From Aeromicrobium sp. Leaf245 (GTDB taxonomy: Bacteria; Actinomycetota; Actinomycetes; Propionibacteriales; Nocardioidaceae): a stretch of 64,000 bases of DNA. Of the stretch, positions 50,266 through 60,462 are shown piece after piece. The notes beneath the pieces are model-generated. The model was not told the origin of the DNA. It searched no databases and saw only the letters and a program-made list of their open reading frames with translations. The translations under genes were made by a program, and so were the position numbers. Numbering within the stretch: position 1 is the first letter of the stretch; each line of letters begins with the position of its first letter. The DNA lies in NCBI RefSeq assembly GCF_942548115.1, contig NZ_OW824151.1, positions 3,286,001-3,350,000 on the forward strand, in the 5' to 3' direction.

Positions 50266-53200
50266 TCAGCCCTCGCGTCGGCGCAGGACGCCCGTGCCCA
50301 CGGCCAGACCGAGCATGCCGAGCAGCAGGAGCCACCAGGCCGGCCCACCCGTGCTGGGCAGCAGTCCGCCGGGCAGCAGACCGCCGTCCTCCGCCGGCAC
50401 CGTCACGGTCGCGTCGTCCACGCTGGCGTCGCCGCCGAGCCCGCCGGCGGACACCGACGCGACGTTCGTGACCGTCTCGCCCGCGGCCGCCGTGAGCGTC
50501 GTGCGCAGCTCGATCTCGCTCGTCTGGTCGACGCCCAGCCGCCCGTCGTAGGTGCAGGTGGCCCGGCGGCTGGTCGTCTCGCACGTCCAGTCCCGGCCCG
50601 CAGCCGACACGAGGGTCAGGCCCTTCGGCAGGGCGTCCGTGACCACGACGTCGGCCGTGGTCTCGGTCGGTCCGGCGTTGTGCACCTCCAGCGTCCAGAC
50701 GGCTGTCCGGTCGTCCTGCTCGGCGAGGGACTTGTCGATCGACACGAGCGCGGACCCTGCGACGGGCGCCTCGACCGTCGACGTGTCGTCGTCGGTGTCG
50801 GTCTGCTCGCTCGGCGTCGCGACCCGCGCCGTGTTGACCACGGTCGGGTAGGCCGCGGCGCCGACGTCGACCGTGAGCAGCACCGAGCTGGACTCGTCGA
50901 GCACGAGACCGTCCTCGTCGACGCAGGTGACCGTCCCCGCATCCTCCGCGCAGCGCCAGCCCTCACCCTCGGCGGACACGTAGGTCAGGCCGGCCGGCAG
51001 CGTGTCGGTCACCGTGACCGGGCCCGGGTCGGCGGTCGGACCGTCGTTGCGGACGGTCAGCGTGTAGGTCCCCTGACGGCCCACGGTCAGCTCGCCCTCG
51101 ACCTGCTTGTCGATCGAGAGGTCCACCAGTGCAGGCACCGTCACCTCGTCGACGTCCCGGTCGTTGCCACTCTCCGGGTCGGGCGTGGCGGACGAGACCG
51201 TGGCCACGTTCCCGACCGCCGGGTACGACCCGGGCTCGACGGTGGCGACCACCGTGATCGGGTCGGCGTCGGTGTCGACCGCGAGCGGCTCGTCGAGCGT
51301 GCAGGACGCGGCGTCGTCGTCACAGGTCCACCCCTCCCCCGAGATCGACTCGAGGGTGAGTCCGTCGGGGAGCAGGTCCGCCACCTCGACGTCACGCGCC
51401 TCCGACGGACCGTCGTTGCGGACCTGGAGGGTGAACTCCAACGGTGAGCCGACCGTGGCCTCGCCCCGGTGCGACTTCGTGATCGACAGGTCGGCCGATC
51501 CCGTCGGCGTCACCGTGTCGCGCGCCTCGTCGTTGCCGGACTCCGGGTCGTCCGTGTCGCTCGCGACCGTGACGACGTTGACCAGCTCGTCGCCCGAGGC
51601 GTCGGACGCCACGTCGACCGTCATGACCAGGTCCGGCGTCGACGCTCCCGCGGCGAGCCCGGCGGTGGGAGCGAGCTCGCACTCCACCGTCTGGCCCGCG
51701 GTGGCGACCGGCCCCGCCACACAGGTCCAGGGGCCGGGCGTGCCGACGTACGTCATGCCGGGCGGCAGCTCGTCGGTGAGCGTGATCGGCGACCGCGCGT
51801 CCGAGGGTCCCTCGTTCTCGACGCCGATCGTGAACGCGAACGGGCGGCCCGCCACGGGGGTGCCCGTGTGGGTCTTGGACACCGCGAGGTCGGCGTGCGT
51901 GGTCACCGAGACGTCGTCGGCATCGGTGTTGTCCTCGTCGTCGTCACCCGGCGTCGTGGTGGTGACGGTCGCGGTGTTCGTGATCACCGTGCTCGCGTCC
52001 ACACCGCTGCCGACCTTCGTGACGAGGGTCAGCGACGGGGCGGCGCCCGGGGCCAGGGTCGGCCGCGAGCAGCTGAACGCGGCGTCGGACGTCTCGCACG
52101 TCCAACCGTCTCCGGCGACGGACGTGACCGTGAGGCCTGCCGGCATCGTGTCGGAGACCGTCACCGCGTCCGCGTCGGACGGGCCGGCGTTCTCGACCCC
52201 GAGGGTCCAGGACAGCTCGGCTCCGGCGTCGACCGTGTCGACGGCGGCGGTCTTGGTGAGGGACACGTCGGCCTCGTCGACGACGACCGTCGGGTCGCTG
52301 TCGGTGTTGTTCGAGACGTCCGTCTCCTGCGGTCCGCTCACGGCGACGCTGTTGACGAGCGTGGCGGGACCGGCGTCGGCGGCGACGTCGACCGTGAGCG
52401 TGAACGACGTGGAGGCGTCGTCGGCGAGGCCACCGGTGCGTGAGCACGCGACGTCCTGGCCCGTCTCGTCGGCCTGCCCGGCCTCGCACGTCCAGCCTCC
52501 GCCGGAGACGTCGGCGAAGGTCATGCCGGCGGGGAGCCGGTCCTCCACCGCGAGCGGGCCGGGTGAGTCCGACGGGCCGCGGTTCGTGACCTCGATGGTG
52601 TAGTCCAGCGACGTCCCGGCCGTCGCGTCGCCCGTGTGGCTCTTCTCGACGGTGTAGTCGGAGTCCTGGTCCGGCACGTTGCCGTCGACGGCCTCGGAGC
52701 CGTCGGGGTCCTCCTCGGCGACGGCCTTGGCCGTGTTGACGATCTCACCGGTCTGGTCGGATCCGACCTCGACGTCGATCTCCACGCCGGCACTGCCCTT
52801 CGGGGCGATCGAGCCGCTCAGCGTGCACGTGACGGTGCCGGCGTCCTCGTCGCAGGACCACCCCGTGCCCCGGGCACCGCGGTAGGTCAGGCCCTCCGGC
52901 AGCGTGTCCGTCACCGTGACGTCGGTGGCCGTGGACGGCCCGGCGTTGGCGACACCGATGACGTAGGTGCCGGTGGCACCCGCGACCAGCTGGGTGTCGC
53001 CCTCGACCACCTTCGACGTGGTGAGCAGCGCGGTCCGCGTGGGCGTGTCCTCGGCGGAGTCGCGGTCGTTGGCCGAGGCCGTGGGGGTGACGGGCTCCGG
53101 CGTGGCGCTCTTGACCGAGGCGACGTTCTCGACGGCGGCCGTGCGGTCGGCGGGGATGTCGACGGCCACGACCAGCTGCGGCGCGGCGGCGTCCCGCGCG

Positions 53201-56200
53201 AGGTCCTCCTCGGACGTGCAGGTCACGACGCCCTCGGCCTCGTCGCACGTCCAGCCGTCACCCTCGGCGGAGACGAAGGTGGTGCCGGACGGCAGCGTGT
53301 CCTTCACCGTCAGGGGGCCGCGAGCCGTCGACGGACCGAGGTTGGTCACGTCGAGCGTCCACGTGGCGGTCTGGCCGGCCACCAGGGACCCGCTCAGCTT
53401 CTTGGCGACGGCCACGTCGGCGAGGGCGGTGACCGGAACCGTCGACGTCGCGGTGTTGTTCGTCGTGACGGACTCGAAGACCGAGCCCTCGACCTCGGCG
53501 CTGTTGGTGATCGACGCCGTCGTCCCGAGGTCGCTCGGGACCTGGCCGGTGACGGTCACGACGGGCAGCGTGCCCCCGACGGGGACCGGACCGGCGTGGC
53601 GGCACGTGACGTCCGTGGTGCCCACGGAGCAGCTCCAGCCGGTGCCGGAGGCCGTGTAGCCGGTCAGCTCGTCGGGCAGCTCGTCGGTCAGCACGATCTC
53701 ACCCGTGGCGGCGTCCGGACCGGCGTTGCCGACCGTGAGCTTCCAGGAGTAGGGACGACCCGCGACGAGCGTCCCGTCACCCTTCTTCTCGAGGGTGAGG
53801 TCGGCCCGGTTGATCTGGGCCTCGGCCGTGGCATCGGGACCGGCGTACGAACCGGTCTTGCTGCCCGTGGCCCCGGTGGCGTCCTTGACCACGATGGCGG
53901 CCGTGTTGACGTGCGGGACGCTGCTCCCCGACCCCGGCGAGGTCGTGGCGTCGGCGGTCGGCCGCGCGGTGTAGGTGATCACGACGTCCTGGCCGGGCGC
54001 CACGGGGCCGAGGGCCGGCCACGTGAGCACCCGAGGGTCGTCGTCGCCGACCTGCGGTGGCGTCGGCTGCGCCGTCGCCGAGCCGATGCCCACGGTGGCC
54101 GAGCTGCCGAGGACCCAGTTCGTCGGGAGCGTGTCGGTCACGTCGACGGTGGCGGTCGCGGCGCCGGTGTTGCGGACGACCACCCGGAAGGTCTTGTCCT
54201 TGCCGACCTCGGCGGTGGGGCCGCCGACGACGCTCTTCTGCACGGTGCCCTTGGGCAGCTGCGGCGTGACGCTTCGGGTCGTGGACGGTCCGGTGTAGGT
54301 GCGACCACCCGTCGCGCGGCTCTCGTAGCCGGCGATGGTGGCCGTGTTGACGAGGGCGCTCCCGTCGAGGGTCCCGCTCGCCGCGAGTCGCGCGTCGTAC
54401 GTCAGGCGCCGGCTGTTGCCGGGCGCGCCGACGGTCAGCTGCGGGAGCCGCCACGTGATGGTGCGGGTGGCGTCGTCGTAGCTGCCGTCGTCGGAGATGG
54501 TGTCGGTGTCGACCACGACACCCTGGGGCACGCGGTCGGTGACGACGACCTCGAACGCGTCGCTGACATTGGTCCCACCGGGGTTGGTGGCGGTGACGGC
54601 GTACGTGAAGACCTGGCCGGGCTCGGGCGTCGCCTCGTCGACCGTCTTGGCCACGGCGACGGTCGGCTGCCGGATGGTCACCGCGGCGGTCCGCTGGGTG
54701 CCCGAGCGGGTCCAGGTGTGGCCGGCGCTCGTCGGGTCGGTGCCGTTGACCGAGCTCCAGCGCACGTTGGCGGCGTTGGTCGGCGTGGCGCCGGTGGTGT
54801 TGCCGGCGACGTCGGCGACCTTCAGCCGGTAGGTGATCGTGTAGACGCGCGAGGCGGTGTCCGGCGCCAGGTCACCGAGGCCCCAGCCCACGGTGCGGCC
54901 CGACGCGGTCAGGGGCGTGGCGTCCGCAGGGCAGGTGGTGGGTGCGGTGCTGTGGGCGCAGGTGACCGTGACGTCGCTGAGCGACGAGAGGTCCAGCCCC
55001 GTGGGGACGGTGTCGGTGACGGCGGCGTCGAAGTAGTTCAGGTTCGGCGCGAACGTCGCCCGGACGGTGTAGGTGACCGTGTCCCCGATGGTCGGCGTCA
55101 GGGGCAGCACAGACTTGGTGAGCGAGGCGGACGTCGTGGTGACGGTCTTGTTCGCGGTGGTCGAGACCGTGGTCTCGGTGCTGTTGTCGTTGCGTCCGTC
55201 GTCGAGCGTGCTACCGACGAGGCGTGCGTCGTTGCGGTACGACGCGCCACCGGCGGCGTCGACCGCGACCTTCGCGGTGTAGGTGAACGACCGGGACTCG
55301 GCCGGCTCGAGCGAGCCGACCGGCACGGTGATGTAGGTGAACGACGTCGAGGTGCACTGGCTGCCGGTCGCCTGGGCCGAGGTCGCGCCTGACGGCAGCG
55401 TCCCTGCGTCGAGCGTCAGCGCCAGCGGCAGGCAGTCGGTCAGCACCGCGTCGTGCAGCGGCACCGGACCGGTGTTCTCGGCCTTGAGCGTGTACGTCAC
55501 GTCCTGGCCCGCACCCACCACGGAGGTCGGGTTCGAGGTCTTCGTCAGCTTGGGGACGGGCAGCTTGACCTGGACGTCCGAGGTGTCCTGCACGGACTCG
55601 GTGCCGGTGGCGTCGGCCGGTCCGGCGGTCGAGGTGAACGTGGCCGTGTTGGTCCGCGTCCCGGTCGCCGTCGTGCCGGGAGCCACCCGGGCGGCGATCT
55701 GGAGCACCACCACTTGGTCGGTCTCCGTGGCGTTCGTGTAGGTGGCCGGGAACCGCACGCCGTGGTTGCCGTCTGACTCGATCGAGGCGGGCAGGGGTGC
55801 CGTGGTGGCGCTGCCCGCGTCGGGACGGAACACGATCGTCGAGCCGGTGACCTGCAGGTTCGCGGGCAGCACGTCCTTCAAGGTCGCCCGGTACACCGTG
55901 GTGCGCGCGGGGATGGTCGCCGTGATCGTGTAGTCGATCCCCTCGCCGCTCACGGCGTCGTGGTCGCCGTTGCCGGTCTCGGAGTCGACGTCGGTGACGT
56001 TGGTCTTCTCCACCTCGACCGCCGGGAGCCGCACGCTGGCGGTGTCCTTCGCGGGCGGGGCGTCCATCTGCGCTGCGGTGACGGCGGGGTCGATGTTCTC
56101 GCGCGGGTAGTGGGTGGTGCGGCCGTCGGTCCCGACGTTGGTGGCGGCGGCGAACGAGCGGACGCCCGCCGTGTTCACGTAGCTGCGGCCGGCGGCGGTG

Positions 56201-58632
56201 GTGGTGGGCGTGGTCGCGCGGTACGTGAGGGTGGTGGAGTCGCCGGGCGCGAGCGCCGTCGTGACGGTCCACGAGACGACCGCGACACCGTCGACGGTCG
56301 CGCACGCGCCGCCGTCGGAGATGGCGCTCACGTCGCCGCACGTGTACTGCGGGGGCAGGAGGTCGCGCACCTGCACGTCGTCGACGGCGCGCTCGTTGCC
56401 CTCCACGTCATCGGTGTCGCTGGCGTTGGTGACCTTCACCGAGAAGGTCGACACGTCGCCGTGGCGGACCTCGGCGTCGTCCACGGACTTCTCGATGGCG
56501 ACGGTCGGCGGCGGCGCGACGTAGAAGGTCACCTGGTCGCGCAGCGACTGCGAACGGCCCTGCTGGTCCAGGTAGCGGAACTTCGCCAGGTTGCCCTTCA
56601 CGTCCACGTCGGCGTCGCCGGGGGTCGAGACGATGCCGCTCAGGACCACCTCGAACACGGCACCGGGCTCGACGAAGCGCTGGCCGGCGATCACGTCCCC
56701 GATCGTGAAGACCGGGTTGCCGGTGGCCTCGTCGGTGGAGATCGTGACGTCGTTCGCCGCGGTGGGCGTGGCCGAGCCTGCCTCGTACACGACGCCGTCG
56801 GGCAGGAAGTCCGAGACGCGGGGGGCGCGGGTGGCCGTCGCGTCGGAGAAGTCGACCCGGATCTTGAAGCAGACCCGATCGCCCTTGCGGTACGACAGCA
56901 CGGACTCGTCGCCGGCACGGTTGTCGATGTAGCTGGTGGCGGCGCAGCTCATCGGGGTGGCCTGCGTGCCCACCGTCTTGTCGAGACGGGGGCCCTCGGT
57001 GCCGATCGAGGCCTGGGACTCGTCGTTGACGGTCACCGGGTCGGTCCCGCTCTCGGACGCGGGCACCTTGGTGGTGCGGCCCTGCAGCGCCACCGTGTTG
57101 ACGAAGCTGTCGCCGGAGCTGGTGGGCTCGGTGCTGCCCTCGTAGGCGCTGCGCATCCGCGCCTTGTAGGTGATCGTGCGGACCTGGCTCCGCTCGAGCT
57201 CGAACGGCGTGAACGTGATGCGGAAGCCGTCGGCGTCCAGGTCCTCGACGTCGGCGTAGGAGGCGCCACCCGTGGGCGCGAAGGAGCCGCCTCGCGCGCA
57301 CTCGGCGGCCGAGGTGTTCTCGTGGTTCGTCTCGTCGTCGAGCGGGCACAGGCCGTTGGGCATGTCGTCGGTGAGGACCACGTCGGACGCGGTCGTGTAC
57401 TCGCTGCCCTGGACGGACAGCGTGTACGTGGCGACCTGACCCTGGACGAAGGTGCGCGGCGCGACGGACTTCTGGACGGCGACGTCCTCGGACGTCACGG
57501 TCACGCGCGCGCTCGCGCTCACCGTCTTGTCGGCGGGGTCGCCCTCGATCGTCCCGGTGTACGTGCCGCTGGCGATCGCGCGGTTCGTGTAGGCCTTCTC
57601 GGTGGCGCCCTCGCGCGTCGGGGCACCGGTGTTGTTCGTCAGGTTCGCGGTCCCGGTGAACTCACCCTGCGGCATGACGTTCTCGCGCATCGGGATGCCC
57701 GCGGCGTAGGTCAGGGTGCGGCTGCCGCCTCCGGCCAGCGTGCCGACGTCCCAGGTGACCTTCGTGTAGACCCCGGCCGGGTACCCGGCGGGCAGGTCGG
57801 AGTCGACCGTCTCGACGGAGACCGGCGTCGCACAGTCCGCGCCCGCGGCGGGCGTGCCGGTGAGTCGCCCGGAGCCGGGGTACTCCTCGAAGCCGGCCGG
57901 GGCGTTGTCGACACCACCGCAGCCGAGGAACTCCAGGCCGGCGGGCAGGTAGTCGACGACCTCGACGTCGTCGGTGGGCGTCGAGCCGTTGTTGCGGACG
58001 CGCAGCGTGAACGTCGTGGGGTGGTCGTGCACACCGCGCAGGAGCTCGTGCTCCGGGCTCGGCTCGGACTTCGAGAGCGCGATCGCGCTCACCGCGGTGG
58101 TGCTCGTGGTCGTCGCCGACGCGGTCGAGCGATCCAGCAACGTGCCGGCCGGGGTGAACCGGGGCACGAGCCGCGGGTCGCTGTTGGCGTACACGTCCAG
58201 GTCGACCGGCACGGTGGACCCGACGGGGTACACGTCGGTGTCCGGCTCGGCGTCGAAGGCGAGGGAGACGCTGCCGGACCGCGCGGCGTCGTCGACGTTG
58301 CGCCACACGAGGGTCTGCTCGCCCTCGGCAGAGGTCCACACCACGGGGTCACCGACGCTGTCCGGACGGGTCGACCCGGGCACGTAGGTGATGCCGGCGG
58401 GCAGCACGGCCCGGAACGTGACGTTGTACAGGTCCTCGTCGCCGGTGTTGGTGGCGCGCAGCGAGTACGACACGTCCTCACCCACCAGCACGGGGTCGCT
58501 CGACGCGCTGAGCGTCATCGACTGGGCGGCCACGGCCGGCGCGACCGGGACGACGGCGACGAAGGCCGCGACCAGCGCGACCACGACGGCAGGGTGGACG
58601 AGCCGCGTACGCGGCATGGTGCGACGACGCAC
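50266..58632 (-). CDS. Giant DUF11-repeat surface protein with LPSTGG cell-wall anchor
   Basis: About 2,788 residues. A Sec signal (PRTRLVHPAVVVALVAAFV, cleavage after APAVA) is followed by tandem beta-sandwich repeats of the DUF11 type. The last nine repeats (about 53.8 to 50.45 kb, near 115-125 residues each) contain the N-terminal GPSxA..V.DTLPxGL motif, and each carries two cysteines in a GW(T/S)C...C hairpin. Repeats in the N-terminal half are longer and more varied. The C-terminus has LPSTGG, a hydrophobic helix and RRREG, a sortase sorting signal. The GTG at 58632 is chosen for the GAGGGAG eight bases before; a GTG seven codons upstream or an ATG five codons downstream are alternatives. 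Likely a long stalk or adhesin. Confidence 0.9.
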   Translation of the reverse strand: MRRRTMPRTRLVHPAVVVALVAAFVAVVPVAPAVAAQSMTLSASSDPVLVGEDVSYSLRATNTGDEDLYNVTFRAVLPAGITYVPGSTRPDSVGDPVVWTSAEGEQTLVWRNVDDAARSGSVSLAFDAEPDTDVYPVGSTVPVDLDVYANSDPRLVPRFTPAGTLLDRSTASATTTSTTAVSAIALSKSEPSPEHELLRGVHDHPTTFTLRVRNNGSTPTDDVEVVDYLPAGLEFLGCGGVDNAPAGFEEYPGSGRLTGTPAAGADCATPVSVETVDSDLPAGYPAGVYTKVTWDVGTLAGGGSRTLTYAAGIPMRENVMPQGEFTGTANLTNNTGAPTREGATEKAYTNRAIASGTYTGTIEGDPADKTVSASARVTVTSEDVAVQKSVAPRTFVQGQVATYTLSVQGSEYTTASDVVLTDDMPNGLCPLDDETNHENTSAAECARGGSFAPTGGASYADVEDLDADGFRITFTPFELERSQVRTITYKARMRSAYEGSTEPTSSGDSFVNTVALQGRTTKVPASESGTDPVTVNDESQASIGTEGPRLDKTVGTQATPMSCAATSYIDNRAGDESVLSYRKGDRVCFKIRVDFSDATATRAPRVSDFLPDGVVYEAGSATPTAANDVTISTDEATGNPVFTIGDVIAGQRFVEPGAVFEVVLSGIVSTPGDADVDVKGNLAKFRYLDQQGRSQSLRDQVTFYVAPPPTVAIEKSVDDAEVRHGDVSTFSVKVTNASDTDDVEGNERAVDDVQVRDLLPPQYTCGDVSAISDGGACATVDGVAVVSWTVTTALAPGDSTTLTYRATTPTTTAAGRSYVNTAGVRSFAAATNVGTDGRTTHYPRENIDPAVTAAQMDAPPAKDTASVRLPAVEVEKTNVTDVDSETGNGDHDAVSGEGIDYTITATIPARTTVYRATLKDVLPANLQVTGSTIVFRPDAGSATTAPLPASIESDGNHGVRFPATYTNATETDQVVVLQIAARVAPGTTATGTRTNTATFTSTAGPADATGTESVQDTSDVQVKLPVPKLTKTSNPTSVVGAGQDVTYTLKAENTGPVPLHDAVLTDCLPLALTLDAGTLPSGATSAQATGSQCTSTSFTYITVPVGSLEPAESRSFTYTAKVAVDAAGGASYRNDARLVGSTLDDGRNDNSTETTVSTTANKTVTTTSASLTKSVLPLTPTIGDTVTYTVRATFAPNLNYFDAAVTDTVPTGLDLSSLSDVTVTCAHSTAPTTCPADATPLTASGRTVGWGLGDLAPDTASRVYTITYRLKVADVAGNTTGATPTNAANVRWSSVNGTDPTSAGHTWTRSGTQRTAAVTIRQPTVAVAKTVDEATPEPGQVFTYAVTATNPGGTNVSDAFEVVVTDRVPQGVVVDTDTISDDGSYDDATRTITWRLPQLTVGAPGNSRRLTYDARLAASGTLDGSALVNTATIAGYESRATGGRTYTGPSTTRSVTPQLPKGTVQKSVVGGPTAEVGKDKTFRVVVRNTGAATATVDVTDTLPTNWVLGSSATVGIGSATAQPTPPQVGDDDPRVLTWPALGPVAPGQDVVITYTARPTADATTSPGSGSSVPHVNTAAIVVKDATGATGSKTGSYAGPDATAEAQINRADLTLEKKGDGTLVAGRPYSWKLTVGNAGPDAATGEIVLTDELPDELTGYTASGTGWSCSVGTTDVTCRHAGPVPVGGTLPVVTVTGQVPSDLGTTASITNSAEVEGSVFESVTTNNTATSTVPVTALADVAVAKKLSGSLVAGQTATWTLDVTNLGPSTARGPLTVKDTLPSGTTFVSAEGDGWTCDEAEGVVTCTSEEDLARDAAAPQLVVAVDIPADRTAAVENVASVKSATPEPVTPTASANDRDSAEDTPTRTALLTTSKVVEGDTQLVAGATGTYVIGVANAGPSTATDVTVTDTLPEGLTYRGARGTGWSCDEDAGTVTCTLSGSIAPKGSAGVEIDVEVGSDQTGEIVNTAKAVAEEDPDGSEAVDGNVPDQDSDYTVEKSHTGDATAGTSLDYTIEVTNRGPSDSPGPLAVEDRLPAGMTFADVSGGGWTCEAGQADETGQDVACSRTGGLADDASTSFTLTVDVAADAGPATLVNSVAVSGPQETDVSNNTDSDPTVVVDEADVSLTKTAAVDTVDAGAELSWTLGVENAGPSDADAVTVSDTMPAGLTVTSVAGDGWTCETSDAAFSCSRPTLAPGAAPSLTLVTKVGSGVDASTVITNTATVTTTTPGDDDEDNTDADDVSVTTHADLAVSKTHTGTPVAGRPFAFTIGVENEGPSDARSPITLTDELPPGMTYVGTPGPWTCVAGPVATAGQTVECELAPTAGLAAGASTPDLVMTVDVASDASGDELVNVVTVASDTDDPESGNDEARDTVTPTGSADLSITKSHRGEATVGSPLEFTLQVRNDGPSEARDVEVADLLPDGLTLESISGEGWTCDDDAASCTLDEPLAVDTDADPITVVATVEPGSYPAVGNVATVSSATPDPESGNDRDVDEVTVPALVDLSIDKQVEGELTVGRQGTYTLTVRNDGPTADPGPVTVTDTLPAGLTYVSAEGEGWRCAEDAGTVTCVDEDGLVLDESSSVLLTVDVGAAAYPTVVNTARVATPSEQTDTDDDTSTVEAPVAGSALVSIDKSLAEQDDRTAVWTLEVHNAGPTETTADVVVTDALPKGLTLVSAAGRDWTCETTSRRATCTYDGRLGVDQTSEIELRTTLTAAAGETVTNVASVSAGGLGGDASVDDATVTVPAEDGGLLPGGLLPSTGGPAWWLLLLGMLGLAVGTGVLRRREG

Positions 58633-58805
58633 TGGCAGAGCTCCCTCAAGCACCCGCCGACTCCCCGACGGTACACAAACATGAACGACTTCCTCAGGTC
58701 CACATCCTGGCAGAAGTCACAGGTTCTCCGTGCCACTTTGCGCCAACCGAGCGGCCGTCGGGAGTGAGGTGCGTCATACGGTCCGGCGGCGCCACCGGAG
58801 GTGGT

Positions 58806-59570
58806 TCACCCGCGCAGGAACGTGACGAGGGCGACCACGCCGACCCCGACCACGAGCACGCGCAGCGCCGACGCCGGGAGACGTCGCCCGACGGTCGACC
58901 CGACCTGCCCGCCGACGGCCGAGCCGATCGCGATGAGCAGCACCACGAGCCAGTCGACGTCGGCCACGGCGATGAAGACGAGGCCCGAGACCCCGTTGGC
59001 CACGGCCGCCAGCACGTTCTTCAGCGCGTTCAGCCGCTGCAGCTCGTCATCGATCCCGATGCCCATGACGGCGAGCAGGATGATGCCCTGCGCGGCACCG
59101 AAGTAGCCGCCGTAGACGCCGGTCAACGCGACCAGCGGTCGCGTCCACCAGGCACCGTCCTCGGACAGCCCGCCGCGCTCGGCGTGCCGTCGGGCGACGG
59201 CGGCCGAGATCCGCGGCCCGAGCACCACGAGCACGCAGCCCAGCAGGATGAGCACCGGCACGATCGCCGAGAACGCCGACGCCGGGAGCACGAGCAGCAG
59301 GACCGCACCGGCGACAGCGCCGACGGCGGACGCGGGCACGAGCCGCATGGCTCGCCGACGCTGGCCACGCAGCTCGCGCCGGTACCCGATGGCCCCCGAG
59401 ACCGAGCCGGGGACGAGCCCGATGCCGTTCGACACGTTCGCGGTGACCGGTGGGACGCCGAGCGCCAGCAGCGTCGGGAAGGAGATGAGGGTGCCGGACC
59501 CGACGACGGTGTTGATCGTCCCCGCCGCCAGTCCCGCGAGCAGGATCACCGTGATCTCGACCGGACCCAT
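58806..59570 (-). CDS. TauE/SafE-family anion/sulfite exporter
   Basis: 254 residues, about eight helices. The paired motifs GLAAGTINTVVGSGTLISFP and GVYGGYFGAAQGIILL (repeat halves) are diagnostic. Transports sulfite, sulfoacetate or related organosulfur compounds in characterised members; substrate here unknown. Confidence 0.9.
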   Translation of the reverse strand: MGPVEITVILLAGLAAGTINTVVGSGTLISFPTLLALGVPPVTANVSNGIGLVPGSVSGAIGYRRELRGQRRRAMRLVPASAVGAVAGAVLLLVLPASAFSAIVPVLILLGCVLVVLGPRISAAVARRHAERGGLSEDGAWWTRPLVALTGVYGGYFGAAQGIILLAVMGIGIDDELQRLNALKNVLAAVANGVSGLVFIAVADVDWLVVLLIAIGSAVGGQVGSTVGRRLPASALRVLVVGVGVVALVTFLRG

Positions 59571-59670
59571 CTCGACCTCCCCCGGGGCGCAGGTGCGCCG
59601 TCCCGACCGTCGAGGCTACGTCAGCGCGTCGAGCGGGACTGATGCCGCCGGCCCCTCCGCGCGACCGATG

Positions 59671-60462
59671 TCACGAGAGCGGGCCCAGCAGCCGGCGCGA
59701 CTGGCGGGACTGCACGAGGAGCGCACCGTCGTCGGACCACACGTCGCAGTCGTCGACGGCCCAGGCACGGTCGAGGTGGCGCGCCCTCATCCTGACCAGC
59801 ACGAACCCGGACGTCGGCGGGTGCTGGCCGAGCACCAGCGAAAGGTCGGCGGTGGGCATCAGCACCGGGGTGGAGGCGATCCCGAACAGCGCGGGCGGCA
59901 TCGCGTCGCTGATGACCGCCAGCTCACCAGGACCGTAGCGACCCTCCGTCCGCAGCCGAACCCACGCGACCAGCTCGGCGGTGTCACCGCCGACGGTCGG
60001 CCGCGCCTCGGTGGCGAAGCGGAACTCCAGCTGTGCACTCACCGGGACCAGGTCGCGCGGGAGCTTCACCTCCTCGCACCGGCCGGGCGCGGGGACGTCG
60101 GGCATCGCGACGTCGGTGAACGAGCCCTGCTCCTCGTCGACGGGAGCCGAGAGGACGGTCGCCAGCAACGCCGGACGGCCCGCGCTCGCCGCCTCGACGG
60201 AGCTCACCACCGAGCTCCGTCCCTGGTGGACGGTCCGGACCGCGATCTCGAGCGGGTCGTCGCGCACACCGGCCAGGTACTGGAACGTGGCCGTCCGGAC
60301 GCGCCAGTCCGGTGGCACCTCGGCGGCGACCGCATCGAGGACGGCACCGGCGGTCACACCCCCCATGACGCCCGCGAAGGACCACCAGTCGCGGGTGAAC
60401 GACGCACCGTAGCCAGGGTGCCCCGACCCTTCGACGGGGTGCACCGACGGCCGGACCGTCAC
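59671..60462 (-). CDS. Acyl-CoA thioesterase, double-hotdog type
   Basis: 263 residues from GTG 60462, which overlaps the MFS stop as GTGA. It begins near GYGASFTRDWWSFAGVMGGV, with ATFQYLAGV and later VLGQHPPTSGFVLVRMRAR, the paired hotdog halves of TesB-like proteins. Catalytic Asp/Thr/Gln positions were not assigned. Coupled to the exporter, so may process an exported or detoxified compound. Confidence 0.8.
   Translation of the reverse strand: MTVRPSVHPVEGSGHPGYGASFTRDWWSFAGVMGGVTAGAVLDAVAAEVPPDWRVRTATFQYLAGVRDDPLEIAVRTVHQGRSSVVSSVEAASAGRPALLATVLSAPVDEEQGSFTDVAMPDVPAPGRCEEVKLPRDLVPVSAQLEFRFATEARPTVGGDTAELVAWVRLRTEGRYGPGELAVISDAMPPALFGIASTPVLMPTADLSLVLGQHPPTSGFVLVRMRARHLDRAWAVDDCDVWSDDGALLVQSRQSRRLLGPLS

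Noticed and set aside
55960..58767. 935-codon plus-strand frame opposite the giant surface protein
   Set aside because: Val/Gly/Arg-rich antisense shadow typical of high GC; the minus-strand DUF11 protein is clearly the gene.
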